Shown: piece by piece, positions 44,091 through 55,134 of the stretch
Layout: each line of letters begins with the position of its first letter
Numbering within the stretch: the first letter of the stretch is position 1
Assembly (NCBI RefSeq): GCF_050908995.1
Contig: NC_135124.1
Coordinates: 992,001 to 1,056,000, forward strand
Source: Andrena cerasifolii
Taxonomy: Eukaryota > Arthropoda > Insecta > Hymenoptera > Andrenidae
Direction: 5' to 3'
Length of the DNA stretch: 64,000 nt
The notes under the pieces: model-generated
What the model was told of the DNA's origin: nothing
What the model saw: the letters and a program-made list of their open reading frames with translations, nothing else
Databases searched by the model: none
Position numbers and translations under genes: made by a program

Positions 44091-44186
44091 GTAGGTGTTT
44101 CCTCCTCCACAAATAAGTCTGCCCAAGGACTTGTTGCGTGGCAAGCTACAGTTGGCTCACGAACTCTACATAGAGCAGTAGAAGCT

Positions 44187-46565
44187 ATGGAGGATTCACA
44201 AAATGTAAGTATTATATTGTATACTATTATACAGAGTGACTCTCTGGCTAGAGTATTCAAACGCGATGCCGCCAATAAGCCGCGCCTCGCTGAGTTTCGT
44301 GGACGTCAAAGCTCGCGACGAGATTCATTACGGTGTATTAAAAAATTCTTTATTCTTCATTGCATCGATATTGCAGTGATACCAATGCATTCCTGGCATT
44401 CTCCCGATTAAAATCATGTCGTGTAATTCGGACTATTTTTAACGAAGTTAGCGTGGTACCATTTTCATCGGCACGACATCGATTGACGCCATTTTCGCAA
44501 AGATCTGTTGAGAAATGCAGAACGTGGAATTCGTCACTTCCACGTAACTCAGCGAGGCACGGTTTATTGGTGGCATTGTAGATCGAGAGCTGGCTATATA
44601 GGGGTCAACGTGACTCGATGCAGTCACAGTTCTTATTGTTGGATTAGTGTTGCCGAATGCGAAATCCCCATCTGCCGAGTCAGTCCGGAGAACTAACGCG
44701 GGGGTGGGCGGTCAAACAGGTAAAATTTTGCAGCATAATAACGTGATTCTTGCTGTTCTGAAATTTCATATACTTATTGTTTACGCATTTAATGAACGAT
44801 ATGCAAAATGGCAGACCACCAAGTGGGGGATAAGACGTTGGCAGATGTAAGAAGATCCTAAAGTTGAGGGTATTAACTCGCTTTCTAAATTATTCGTTAT
44901 AGTTTTATTTCTTCCGTTGTTAAAAGTCGGTAGAGTCGAGAAGGTTTTTCTCGAGTCCCGGTCTGTAATCGACTGACTTTCCGTCCCGTGGAAAGTCCCC
45001 TCTTGTCCTTTTGGGAAAACTCCTAAGGACCCCGATGCCAATTTATGATGTTTATGGCGTCGCACTGGTCGGGCCCATCGTCGCTGTAGGCGTCACGCTG
45101 ACCGCATCTGCGTAAGCTCAACCTTGCAGCCCCTTTTACACGGTGGTGCTTCAATATTGCTAACACAGGCGTCGATGAAAAGCGCGATACGTGGCTTGCG
45201 CGCTAGTGCAAGGGAGAAATATACATTTGTTTCTCCTTTGCCCTAGTGGGACCGCCGTCGGCCGCATATTGGAACGGCAACCGCCTTTAGGGCGCACTTG
45301 GTGGTCTGCCATTTTGCATATCGTTCATTAAATGCGTAAACAATAAGTATATGAAATTTCAGAACAGCAAGAATGACGTTATTATGCTGCAAATTTTACC
45401 TGTTTGACCGCCCACCCCCGCGTTAGTTCTCCAGACTGACTCGGCAGATGGGGATTTCGCATTCGGCAACACTAATCCAACAATAAGAACTGTGACTGCA
45501 TCGAGTCACGTTGACCCCTATATAGCCAGCTCTTAGACTATTGTCTTTGAGGACTCTAGCGAGAGAATCACGCTGTACCATCTTACTATTTGCCAAAAAT
45601 AATACATTCAACATTTCATTTCCAGATGAAAGATACGGTCCCGACCCCGTCGGGGGGAAGTGGAGGGGGGGAGGAGGAGAATCGCGGACGGGAAAGAGAG
45701 AAGGAGGAGAAGAAGGAGGAGAAGAATAACAATAGGGAGGACAAATTGGAGAAAGCTCTAGCAAAAGTAAGTTATGTTGAAATTATGTGTGTGTACAGTA
45801 TTATCTTCGTAAGTGTTCGCTGGTCGGGCCGGCGTTGAGCTCCTGTCGTGAACAGATCTCTAATTCCGAGTGTTCGTTTCTCGCTTCTTCCTGGCCGAAG
45901 GGGGGAGCGAGATGGAACGCTTTGCCTGCGCGACGGCCGCGAACGCAAAAGACGGAGTGTCAGGCGTCCGAAAGACGGAGCGAGATAAAACATCATCCCG
46001 TCGTCTCGCTCGCTTTCAGTGGCTCTCGCTCGCTCTCGTTCCATCTCGCTCTCGCCTTCGCCGGGCAAGAGTGACACAGAAGTGGTGGAGATACATAGCA
46101 ACAAACCCGTATCGTGTGCACAAAACCGAACACATACGGAGACAATACTGTATTATTATTGAAAGTGGTATAAGTCGATCTGTAGCTAAAAAATCGTTTG
46201 TTTTCTTTAACATTTTTATTGATTATTATTCCATAATAAAATTACACAAGTTTATAGTTTTAAAAACATTACCCGATTTGATTTACGGATGCGAATATTT
46301 TGTTGATTCAAAAGCATACCCTTAAATATCCCAATGTATGAATAAATGGACTTATACTAGTTTAAGAAATAACGGCTCATATGTAGGCGTAGAACTAGAA
46401 GATGTAATTTTTATGGTACTGTTTCAGTTGAAGAAGGAGCTGAAAAAGTTACAGTACGGCCGTGGAGGCCGCCGAGGAGGCCGCCGAGGGGGCCACCGAG
46501 GGGGCCGCCGTGGGGGCCGCCGTGGGGGCGGCGGCGGCAACCCTATTATTATTAATAATTTTTAA
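44187..46565 (+). CDS. Small coiled-coil/RGG protein, three exons (~98 aa)
   Basis: Exon 1 is 44187-44204 (donor GTAAGT), exon 2 is 45626-45766 (acceptor TTTCCAG, donor GTAAGT), exon 3 is 46428-46565 (acceptor TGTTTCAG, stop TAA). All junctions are in phase 0, and the exons give 297 nt including the stop. Exon 2 encodes a Gly-rich start, then Glu/Lys-rich sequence ending DKLEKALAK. Exon 3 opens LKKELKKLQYGRGG, so a coiled coil spans the junction, followed by RRGG/HRGG repeats and a NPIIINNF end. RGG repeats usually bind RNA or nucleic acid. I know no homolog. It is transcribed away from the transposase-nuclease gene and shares its upstream repeat. Confidence 0.55.
44587..45535. mobile_element. 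Fold-back element in intron 1 of the RGG gene
   Basis: Arms 44587-44825 and 45298-45535 are inverted copies (~240 bp) beginning GAGCTGGCTATATAGGGGTC. The ~470 bp centre includes TGCCAATTTATGATG and GC-rich sequence without a coding frame. Just outside, ACTCTCTGGCTAGAGTATTC (about 44236) is inverted at about 45549-45580, extending the symmetry. Confidence 0.85.
45821..46060 (+). repeat. Direct repeat, copy 1
   Basis: In intron 2 of the RGG gene. It pairs with 47658-47866 in the same orientation: GCTGGTCGGGCCGGCGTTGAGC, GTTCGTTTCTCGCTTCTT, GTGTCAGGCGTCCGAAAGAC. No function is evident. Confidence 0.8.
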
Positions 46566-46689
46566 ATTTTTATTCATTATTAAATATTTAAATATATATT
46601 ATTTCTGATTGATCAATGATTGTTCATTTTCTTTGTTTCAATGGAATGTAAAATTTTCTCATTTTCTATTGTATCGACATGAACGTTTC

Positions 46690-46880
46690 AGTAACATACT
46701 GCTGAGATTTTCCAGATGAAAATGAATTTAAACACGGTATAAATCGGATTATTTTTAGCATTATTAGATTAGAAATGTTTCGCATTTATATTTAATTATC
46801 TAGTACAGTTCTAGAAATAATCCGATTTATACCGCATTTGAATTCATTTTAATGTGGAAAATCTCAGCAATATGTTACTG
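46690..46880. mobile_element. Small fold-back element (~190 bp)
   Basis: Arms of ~65 bp start CAGTAACATACTGCTGAGAT and end in the inverse GCAATATGTTACTG, with a ~60 bp AT-rich centre. No clear target duplication. Confidence 0.8.
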
Positions 46881-46944
46881 AATATTGAAAACGTGACATG
46901 TTACATTTTATCAACATTGTACGCCTCTCCAACCGAGATTACAA

Positions 46945-47640
46945 GTTGCCGCAGAGTGGGGCATTTCGGGTCGAAACACAGCACAAAACATTTTCTCACC
47001 CAAATCATATATTTATCGTTAATTTTTCCATTTCATTCAGTTAGGACGTATGCTTGTGATCCTATTGGTACAGAAAAATTAATGAAATTTGTTTATTTAA
47101 TGGGTCATAGTACTTTTTTACAAATTGCCGACAATATCGTGCACACTGTACATAGGAAAAAGTTCCGCATCTTTCACATGTAAAAAGACTTCAGTTACTT
47201 TGAATTTCAATGGCAGGAAAGGCATTTTTGTAACAAAAAAGCGTCATAGACCCCTTCTCGTCCCTCTAACTACCTCGTTTGAACTCCCGTTAAAAATAAA
47301 CAATGAAAATTGGGACATTCAGTAAGATATAATTCCAAAAATATCAGGGATATCAAAATCAAATTTGGTACACTTCAAATACATACCTCAACACTTAATT
47401 CCACCAAAAATTAGTTGAATTAAGCAAACAATAATACTATAAACAACAATACAAATTCTGAAGAGTTTCGTGGTTCTCTTCTTCGAAACCGTGTAGTCGC
47501 GTTAAAAATTAATGAATATGAAAAACAATCATAATACCTGCAATCAACTACCTGTAAAAGAAAATTTGCAGTTTAGCGATATTTTTGTAAAAGGACTTAG
47601 TGCCGTGTATCGACCCCAAATGCCCCACTGTGCGCCGCCG
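46945..47640. other. Possible MITE with GTGGGGCATTT ends
   Basis: GTGGGGCATTTCGGGTCGAAACAC (about 46957; its first 20 bases are GTGGGGCATTTCGGGTCGAA) is inverted at about 47600-47636. The inside is AT-rich and noncoding. Confidence 0.5.
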
Positions 47641-47657
47641 AACAGCCCAAATCCTCG

Positions 47658-47880
47658 CTGGTCGGGACCGGCGCGGCGTTGAGCTCGTATCGCGAGCAGA
47701 GCCCTAATTCTCAGTGTTCGTTTCTCGCTTCTTTTTAGCTGATAGGGGGAGCGAGATGGAACGAGTGTCAGGCGTCCGAAAGACGGAGCGAGACAAACAA
47801 CATCTCGTCGTCTATCTCGCACCACCCTCGCTCGCTTTCAGTGCCTCTTGCTCGCTCTCGTTCCATGAGACAATACTGTA
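47658..47880 (+). repeat. Direct repeat, copy 2
   Basis: Same family as 45821-46060, with a ~50 bp deletion. Both copies continue to GAGACAATACTGTA (46139 and 47867). Confidence 0.8.
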
Positions 47881-48079
47881 GTATCTTTTATTTGACTTTA
47901 TCCAGATATTATCTTTGCCCATCTCTGTTCTCCAACTGCTTCGCCGTGATTCATTCAAGCCTCCTCGATGGAAAAATATTGATAGGGGAAATGCGGCAAC
48001 AGCGCGATTCGACTCTCGATACGTCTCGGCAACTATGTCTTTCCTACATTTATCGGCTAGATTGGACTTCCACCGGTTT

Positions 48080-48830
48080 TGATGGTACAAGGCACGAATA
48101 TACCATCAACGCCGGTGACGGAGAAACCTTGAAGCTTCATTCTGTCATTTTTCGGGCTGTCCTGAGTACACGATTCGTAAATTCATTATTATTTCAACGT
48201 ACGGTGCTTATTAGCGTTCAAACGGACCAGACCACCCTGCACGAAAGTCTACTGAAGGCAACTAAACCCGCAAAAACGTCCACCGTGCCGATTCCAGGAC
48301 GAAAGTTGTAATTTACGGTTTGCTTACTACATCGCGTATACGCAGGCCCGGCGGAACCATGCGCCGCACAAGGGCGCCAGCCGAATGGGACGCTAAAAAA
48401 ACTAGATCGTACGCTTAATAATAAAGGAATCTAACACCTCACATAAACTAAATATAAATGTAATTCTTTTAAACATATTAAATAGAAAACAAGTGCAAAA
48501 AATTGGGGACAACAAAAATTTTTTTGCACAAGGGCGCCAGCTAACCTCGCGTCGGCCCTGCCTACACGTCACGCTGGTGCTACATGGCTGCAGTGCACCA
48601 TTAGCGCCACCAACGGAGAAGCCTTGAAGCTTCATTCGGACAGTTTTCGAGTCATAAATTCATTATTATTTCAAAATGGGGTGCTTATTAGCGTTCAAAC
48701 GCACCAGACCACCCTGCACAGATGTCTACTGAAGGCAACTGTACCCGCAAAAACTTCCTTCGGGCCGATTCCAGGACGAAAGTTGTAATTTACGATTTGC
48801 TTACTACACGCGTATACGTGCACGCTTTTC
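48080..48830 (+). repeat. ~240 bp direct duplication near the right end of the 12 kb element
   Basis: 48080-48350 and 48588-48830 share AGCCTTGAAGCTTCATTC, TGCTTATTAGCGTTCAAACG, CCAGACCACCCTGCAC and GATTCCAGGACGAAAGTTGT. Between them is AT-rich sequence with CACAAGGGCGCCAGC at both edges. The duplicated part can be read as protein in copy 1 but not consistently in copy 2, so I treat it as subterminal repeat. Confidence 0.75.
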
Positions 48831-48882
48831 CTAGCTTGTGTGAGCGTACTCACACATTCAAAGGCCCGCGGAGACGGCCCCC

Positions 48883-51188
48883 TTAAGGACAAATATCCTC
48901 TCCCGTTAATCGACGACCAAATCGACCGGCTTGGAGGTAACAAATATTTCACGGGACTGGACTTGGCATCTGGGTACTACCAAGTATCCGTCGCGGCAGA
49001 CTCCATTCCTAAAACAGCGTTCATCACACCAGAAGGCCATTACGAGTTCTTGCGAATGCCGTTTGGCCTAACCAACGCACCAGCCGTATTCCAACGACTG
49101 ATGGACAAAGTTTTAGGACCCCTGAAGAATACAATCGCGTTCCCGTACCTGGACGACGTGATAATACCGTCGCGAACAACAGCGGAAGGCATGACAAGGT
49201 TGCGCCAGATACTCAAAGTCTTCCGAGAGCATGGATTGACGCTGAAATTGTCAAAATGCTCCTTTTTTAAAACGTCCATCGAATATCTCGGGCGAGAAAT
49301 CAGCGAAGCGGGAGTGAAACCGAGTCGGCGAAAAATAGAAGCCGTCTTAGAGATGGAAGCACCGCGCACGGTCAAACAGGTACGGCAGTTTCTCAGACTT
49401 TCCGGTTATTTCCGGAAATTTATAAAAAATTACGCGACAATCGCAGAACCATTAACGTGATTGATACGGAAAGACGTTACATGACAATGGTTGGAAGCAC
49501 AAAAACAGGCCTTTGAGAAACTACAAAAAAAAACTGACATCGCGCCCGATACTCGCAATATTTGACCCCGCGCGGTCGACGGAATTGCATACCGACGCGA
49601 GCTCTCTAGGAGTCGGAGCAATGCTGATGCAACAACTGGAGGACGGCAGCATGACAGTCGTCGCGTACTTCAGCAAACAAACGACGGCGGATCAACGGTG
49701 CTACCACTCATACGAGCTAGAAACGATGGCCGTAGTGCTGGGATCGCGCCACTTTCGAGTTTATTTATTAGGATTACAATTCAAGGTAATAACGGACTGC
49801 AATGCCCTACGGACAACAATTTCAAAAAAGACCTCTTACCTCGCATTGGTCGGTGGTGGTTAGAGGTACAAGAATTTACTTTTGACATCGAATACCGAGC
49901 AGGCACGAGGATGGCTCACGTGGATGCATTGAGCCGGAATCCGCAGTTAACCCTAGAGGTCACGCAAATTAACATCACGGAAGGTGAGTGGATTGTGACA
50001 GCTCAGTTGCAGGATGGACAGTTGGCGCGTATTCGGAGGGTACTCGAGGAAAACAAGAGGACTTCGGAAACAAAACATTACTTTAAGGAATACAGCCTAG
50101 ACCACCACAAGCTTTATCGCCAGATTTCAGGGGAAGAGCGAGCTTGGGTAATGCCGAGAGGAGCTCGACTACAAATATGCAGACTGTGCCACGACGATGC
50201 TGGACACCCGAGTGTGGAACGAACTTTAGAATGAATGCGTGAAAATTATTGGTTCGCCCGTATGCGTATGTTTGTCACGAAATATATAAAAGCGTGCCTC
50301 AACTGCGCTTATTATAAACATACATCAGGCAAGAAGCAGTGTAAGCTGAACCCTATTGAAAAAGTATCGACACCATTCCACACACTACATATTGATCACG
50401 TCGGACTGTTTGAAACCAGTAGGAAACAGCATAAATATCTGTTCGTGATCGTCGATGCTTTCACTTAATTCATTGTTGTTGAGCCAGTTAAAAATCAGAA
50501 AACGCGGTGCGCCACCAAAACACTGCTCGGACTCATGCATCTCTTCAGGATGCCGTCACGTATCATTAGCGATCGCGGAACTTGTTTTGCGTCACGAAAT
50601 TTCGACATCTTCTGCACCACATATGGAATTAAACATGTACTGAACGCTGTTGCTACCCCAAGAGCAAACGGCCAATGCGAACGTTATAATAAAACTATCG
50701 TCGACGCCCTCGCTACCACCAGAGCCGGTAGAGATCCTCGGGATTGGGTCAAAAAGATACAGAGCGCACTGAACACCATGTACAACAAGAGCATCAATAC
50801 AACTCCCATGAAGGCTTTAATTGGGTGCAACTTGACAAGCGTCGCCGAAAGCCAAATCCTGAGCGCAGTAAAGAGGAACATGGATCACCTGAACCTAGCA
50901 GAACTCAGAAACGAGATATCTCAACACATCACCGACGAACAGCGGGCTCAAACAGAACGCTACGACAAGACACGGAAAGACGCGAGAAGATATACCACCG
51001 GGGAACTAGTACTTGTACAAATAACCAGCGAGCCAGCTACGGGCGGGAGCCATAAGCTGCTACCAAAATACAAGGGACCCTTCAGAATACGAACCGTGCT
51101 CTCCAACGATCGGTATGAAGTGGAGGACCTACGGGAGAAAGGAGGACGAAAGAGGACGATGATAGCACCTGACAAGATGAAACCGTGA
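48883..51188 (+). pseudogene. Gypsy pol, 3' half (RT, RNase H, integrase)
   Basis: Resumes exactly where 36737 stopped. RT has FTGLDLASGYYQV, FLRMPFGLTNAP and YLDD; then RNase H (HTDASSLGVGAML) and integrase: an HHCC finger interrupted by TGA (50232), HIDHVG, SDRGTCF and ANGQCERYN for D, D and E. Damage: two TGA codons at about 49458 and 49491, frameshifts near 49525 and 49840, and stops at 50232 and 50466. The stop TGA is at 51186-51188. No envelope gene follows. Confidence 0.9.
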
Positions 51189-52391
51189 ATTGCAATTCAA
51201 GGCGACGATGCCCAAGGATAATCAGTGTTCGACACTGTTATCCATTTAACAAGCCCGGTGTTCGCGAGATGTAAATAATATCTATATTTTATCCATGTCT
51301 ATCATTTGTGTATAGGGACCGATGATGAGCCGCTAAGGTGCAGTAGCAAGCCGTCGCGCGAACGAGTTCGCGAACGGCGACATACACTGCGAGCAATGCA
51401 ACGAGGCACCAGGGGTGCCCAATAGCAGCAGGCGACGTACGAGACAATAGCATCGCGCGTCACTCGATACCATCGTGCAGCTATAACAAGAAAGACCGAA
51501 AGAGCACTGGGTGCTCATGGTTGTGGAAAAGTGGTCGAGGATGGGTACTGGGTACCCTAGATCAGGCTAATCTGGGTAATACTGGGTATTATACCGGGTC
51601 AGCGGGAGACGATTGATCAAGGCAAACACCTGGGGTGTTATGTTAAGACAGTCGGAGATGGCCGATGTTGCCTAACGCTGGGCGTTAGGGCATCACGACT
51701 CAGCAAGGAAACAACATGCAGACGAGGCCCACAGAGTGTTTCTCCTCCAACGAGCGCAACAGCGCTTCCCCGTCAGCGGACGGTGTTTCGTAGCAACAGA
51801 CGCAGCGACAACGCGCCGTCAGTGACTACGCGCAGTCAGCGAGTTACCCCCTTTCTTCCTGTGTCTCTCCGCGAGACGTATTTAAAATTAATCAGGCTGG
51901 TCGGCCAAAGCATTTCGCCAGGGTCGCGGTTTATGACCGCATTGTCCTGCGACTCGGCGGTAGAGAACGATTTGTTTCGGGTAATTTATGGCTTAGCTGG
52001 TTCCGCCTCGTAGCTGACGTGAACTCAGGGTATTCGAAAACGGAAACAGGAATGGTATGCCTTTTCTTCTTTATAGCAACTCGAAGAATTTCTGTTTCTC
52101 TTGTCTTCGAGCCCTTTCGAACCCAAACACGTGGTGTCTGCTGACTATCTCGAAGCAACGGGTACATTGGCAGTAAAAGGACGGAGCGCGGGCTTTTGTG
52201 AAAGTGTAGGATGGGTCGTTCGTTGCACTTCTTCAAAGCACGTGTATTTCAAAAATGTGCTGGCGTCTGTTTACCTAAAGCCTTTTGTCCTGGTGGGAGT
52301 TAACTCATGATGGAACGAGAGAAACTACTTGGGGGTAGAGGAAGTTGCTTGGAAAAAATCCTGTCAGTCAGCTAGCAATCTCGTCACAGAA
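51189..52391. other. Noncoding region after Gypsy pol
   Basis: 51200-51800 may be Gypsy 3' untranslated or LTR sequence (GC-rich; GGATGGGTACTGGGTACCC), but it does not match the 5' leader. 51830-51970 is shared with 58560-58800 (AATCAGGCTG-TCG-CCAA, GGTTTATGACC, ATTGTCC). No coding frame. Confidence 0.4.
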
Positions 52392-52567
52392 ATGTTCTCC
52401 GCTCAAGAATGTTACGCCATGTTCTGGGTGTACGCCCGGATCAACGGGGACGCAAGTGCTACTGTGCGAGCGTTTGCACGGGAATACCCGCACATCCAAA
52501 CCCCCAGCGAGGATATGATTCGGCGTTTGGCGTCAAGATCATTCTCAACGGAGTCAACCCTACCATA
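52392..52567 (+). pseudogene. DUF4817-like helix-turn-helix fragment
   Basis: Encodes MFSAQECYAMFWVYARI, then ATVRAFAREYPHIQTPS and MIRRL. This resembles the DUF4817 helix-turn-helix found at the N-terminus of arthropod mariner-like transposases. The catalytic part is absent and the frame soon ends. Confidence 0.5.
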
Positions 52568-52627
52568 AATCTTTTCGTCCACCGATGACCAGGATCGGCA
52601 CAGTGACCTACTTAGTGACACAGGTTT

Positions 52628-52656
52628 CCGAAAAGGAAGGAAAGGAAGGAAAGGAA
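52628..52656. repeat. (GGAAA)n short repeat
   Basis: AAAAGGAAGGAAAGGAAGGAAAGGAA, an imperfect purine microsatellite (the core unit AAGGAAAGG is repeated). Confidence 0.8.
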
Positions 52657-52696
52657 TGCCCGTAGGGGTGAGTGTTATTTAATTTATTAGTGATTA

Positions 52697-52910
52697 TTAG
52701 GTGTAGAAATAAATTCTGTTCGATTTTAGGGTTCAATAACAGTTTGATTTAAAAAATATGAAAACAACTCAATCATCGAAATAATTTCCATTATTGTTAA
52801 TAACCTTTTGCCATTTTTCTGGTACCTTACGAATATCACTGCGATAGAAATTCGGTTGCTTTATACCGATTATGTAAATCCAGTCTGAAAGAATTTATTC
52901 ATACACCTAA
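52697..52910 (-). mobile_element. 214 bp mariner-derived MITE
   Basis: Ends TTAGGTGTAGAAATAAATTC (52697) and the inverse, ending ACACCTAA (52910), flanked by TA. The minus strand still encodes the last ~30 residues of a mariner transposase (FYRSDIRKVPEKW, VINNNGNYF, then a stop). The rest of the gene was lost by internal deletion. Confidence 0.88.
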
Positions 52911-53099
52911 TATTATTTTTTAAATTTAGTTATGTTGGCCGTAATTAAACTACGGATTTTTACCTCAATAACGAATTATGATCACTTGACGTACATTTTT
53001 TGTTACATTACCTTTCCATTTATGCCTTATTTGAAAACGAAATTTGCGTATTTCTTGTCCTCTCACTTCAAACAATTATTATTTAATATTCCGCTTTAA

Positions 53100-53361
53100 A
53101 ATAAAACTGTGTAACGCGATTTCCTTCGGTGCATGCCGACTTGCTTGTTCATACCTTCGTAGTACAAGCGCAGCCGCCTGCCGCGTAGCCAACGCTACAA
53201 CGGAAGCTCGGGCGGAAGGCGCGCGCCCTGATTGGTCGAGGGTTTTCGTTAATATCTCGTTAACGAAGCTTCGGACAATATTTTCGCTAAGGAAAAAGTT
53301 ATTTCAAATCACCCCCTGAGTCACCCCTTTCAAGGAACTCCGACATTTTTGGGACACCCTG
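53100..53361 (-). mobile_element. MITE end of another CAGGGTGTCCC family
   Basis: Ends TTTTGGGACACCCTG then TATA. The terminal bases resemble the main MITE family but the interior differs (GC-rich, CGCGCGCC). No left end found. Confidence 0.55.
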
Positions 53362-53844
53362 TATACCTAATAGAATACGCCACCCTCATTCGATTATGGT
53401 CGCGGTCCGTTCAATTAGTGTCTGATTCCCTGATCAATAAAATAATATAATATAATATAACATAATATAACAATAGTATAACATAACAAAAATATAACAA
53501 AAATACACTACAGCTAGCTTATGGCAATCCCGACGTGGCAATATTTTTACGTTTATTTTTTTAAATCAGTCATTAATCGGACGCACTGCGACCACAATCC
53601 AACCAGTGGATTCAGAATACGTATCATAAGCCAATACCACACATCTATTCCATTGACAAAATATTATAAACTATCCGGAGCTAGAACAATACATAGGCAA
53701 AAAACCGGCGCGGCGGTGCATTTAAATTATTTTTATGGAAACCTTATGATAAAATATTTTTAAAATATTTTAGAAACATTTTTAAATGAATATCGTGTAT
53801 TGTCATGTAATCAACGATGGAAAATGTTTATATCATAAAAAAAA

Positions 53845-53945
53845 ATTCGACCTTGGTGGGGTGCGAACCTACGACAAAAGAGAGAGTATGTAGCGGTATT
53901 GGAGTCTAACACTCTAACCACTCCGCTAATTGCGGCGCTGAATGA
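53845..53945 (-). ncRNA. tRNA-like sequence (pseudogene or SINE head)
   Basis: On the minus strand, TTAGCGGAGTGGTTAGAGTG matches a Pol III A box and GTAGGTTCGCACCCC a B box. The anticodon stem and acceptor stem do not close into a normal cloverleaf, so I read it as a tRNA pseudogene or tRNA-derived SINE rather than a working tRNA. Confidence 0.5.
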
Positions 53946-54719
53946 TTCTTTCGTACAATATGATATATGGTGCGTATACACTTTCAATTAATCATATTAA
54001 CTTAATTTCCTCCGTTTACATATTACTCTGTCGAATGTAGAGATATTAAAAATCATATAATGCATTCACTGTATGACGGAAATGCACAAATTAAAAGTAC
54101 TTATCACGTTTTCACGCGAAATATCTCGAAAATATCGTTTTCTGATTTTTTTAACTATGGCGCACCTTACCGAAAAATCTGAAAAAAAATTGTAGATAAT
54201 AGTCATGTCAATATCTAACTACTGTAAAATTAAAAATCTAGTCCCTCGAAACTTCAACACGAAATTTGCATTATTCGACATTTTTTTGCGTTTTTTATTT
54301 CTTACACTTAGCAGTTGCAACGAAAAAAATTTTAAAAAAATATTCACAATCATACACAATCGTGTCTACAATATTTCAGATTTTTCTAGAATTTTTGCTG
54401 ACCATTAAATAGGGAAAATACGGCAAAAACCGAAAATTCGAATTTACCCTATAACTACCCTCCGGGTTGAGATAGGGGGTTGAAACTTGGTGTACAATGT
54501 TTTCCTGTGCTACACTATTGAAAGGTGCATTGCCAGCTAAAATCAGTTCAAGAGCACTTTTGCCCATGTTTACCCTGCTAGACCCATTGTCAACAAATTC
54601 CATCTATTGGTTCTAACGTTAAAATTGAATGTGTCTAGCGACAACTTACTCGAAAATTTTTGCAGCTACTTCTTTCCACAGTTTTCCGTACGGCACCTCA
54701 ATTTGCAGCTCCCATCGAA
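53946..54719. other. AT-rich spacer
   Basis: No coding frame. 54110-54430 loosely resembles 3790-3990. Nothing else recognised. Confidence 0.4.
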
Positions 54720-55134
54720 TACAGTGGGTAACAAAAGTAAGTAAACATGAAGCTTATACGACATAAGAGTACCACTGAGACAAAACGTGCGAAGGAATAC
54801 TGTTTATGTTTACATACGTTCAAGGTTGACACTTTCTTGTACATTAAAACTATTTAGTCTTGCTCAGTTCGTTCAAGTGTCGACATGCATTGCAATCATT
54901 CTGTGGTGATACATTAATAAGCATTACAAAACTAAGTCAACAGTTGCAGTTTTTTAAGTATTTGTTGGCACAAAGTTGTTTTTTTGTACGTATTCATAAA
55001 ATATTGCAAACATTATTGTGTTTAAAGATTTAAAACCAAGGTATGTGTGAAGATTTATATGTACATATATTTTAATGTATATTTTAAATTGTGGGTGTGT
55101 CTCTCCCATATTTATATAATTTTATGATAGAAAA

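Larger units (their letters stand above)
36738..48882. mobile_element. 12,145 bp TTAA transposon inserted in the Gypsy RT gene
   Basis: The ends GGGGGCCGTCTCC (36738-36750) and GGAGACGGCCCCC (48870-48882) are a perfect 13 bp inverted repeat. TTAA flanks both (36734-36737, 48883-48886). Removing the insert and one TTAA joins the two Gypsy halves in frame within a conserved RT stretch, which fixes the borders to the base. TTAA duplications are known for the piggyBac and Kolobok superfamilies. Inside are an intact DDE-YqaJ gene, a spliced AT-hook-like gene, a divergent RGG gene, a hairpin array and nested fold-backs. Whether all internal parts belonged to the mobile unit when it moved is an inference. 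Confidence 0.88.

Noticed and set aside
46428..46565. RGG repeat as a simple GC microsatellite only
   Set aside because: The repeat continues an in-phase spliced frame with a coiled coil before it and a non-repeat end, so I kept it as a probable exon.
47841..48311. 156-residue frame
   Set aside because: Part of a tandemly duplicated noncoding block; the second copy does not keep the frame and no domain is recognisable.
51189..51800. Envelope gene after Gypsy pol
   Set aside because: No open frame, signal peptide or membrane segment follows the integrase.
53845..53945. Functional tRNA gene
   Set aside because: Box A and box B are present, but the acceptor and anticodon stems do not pair properly.
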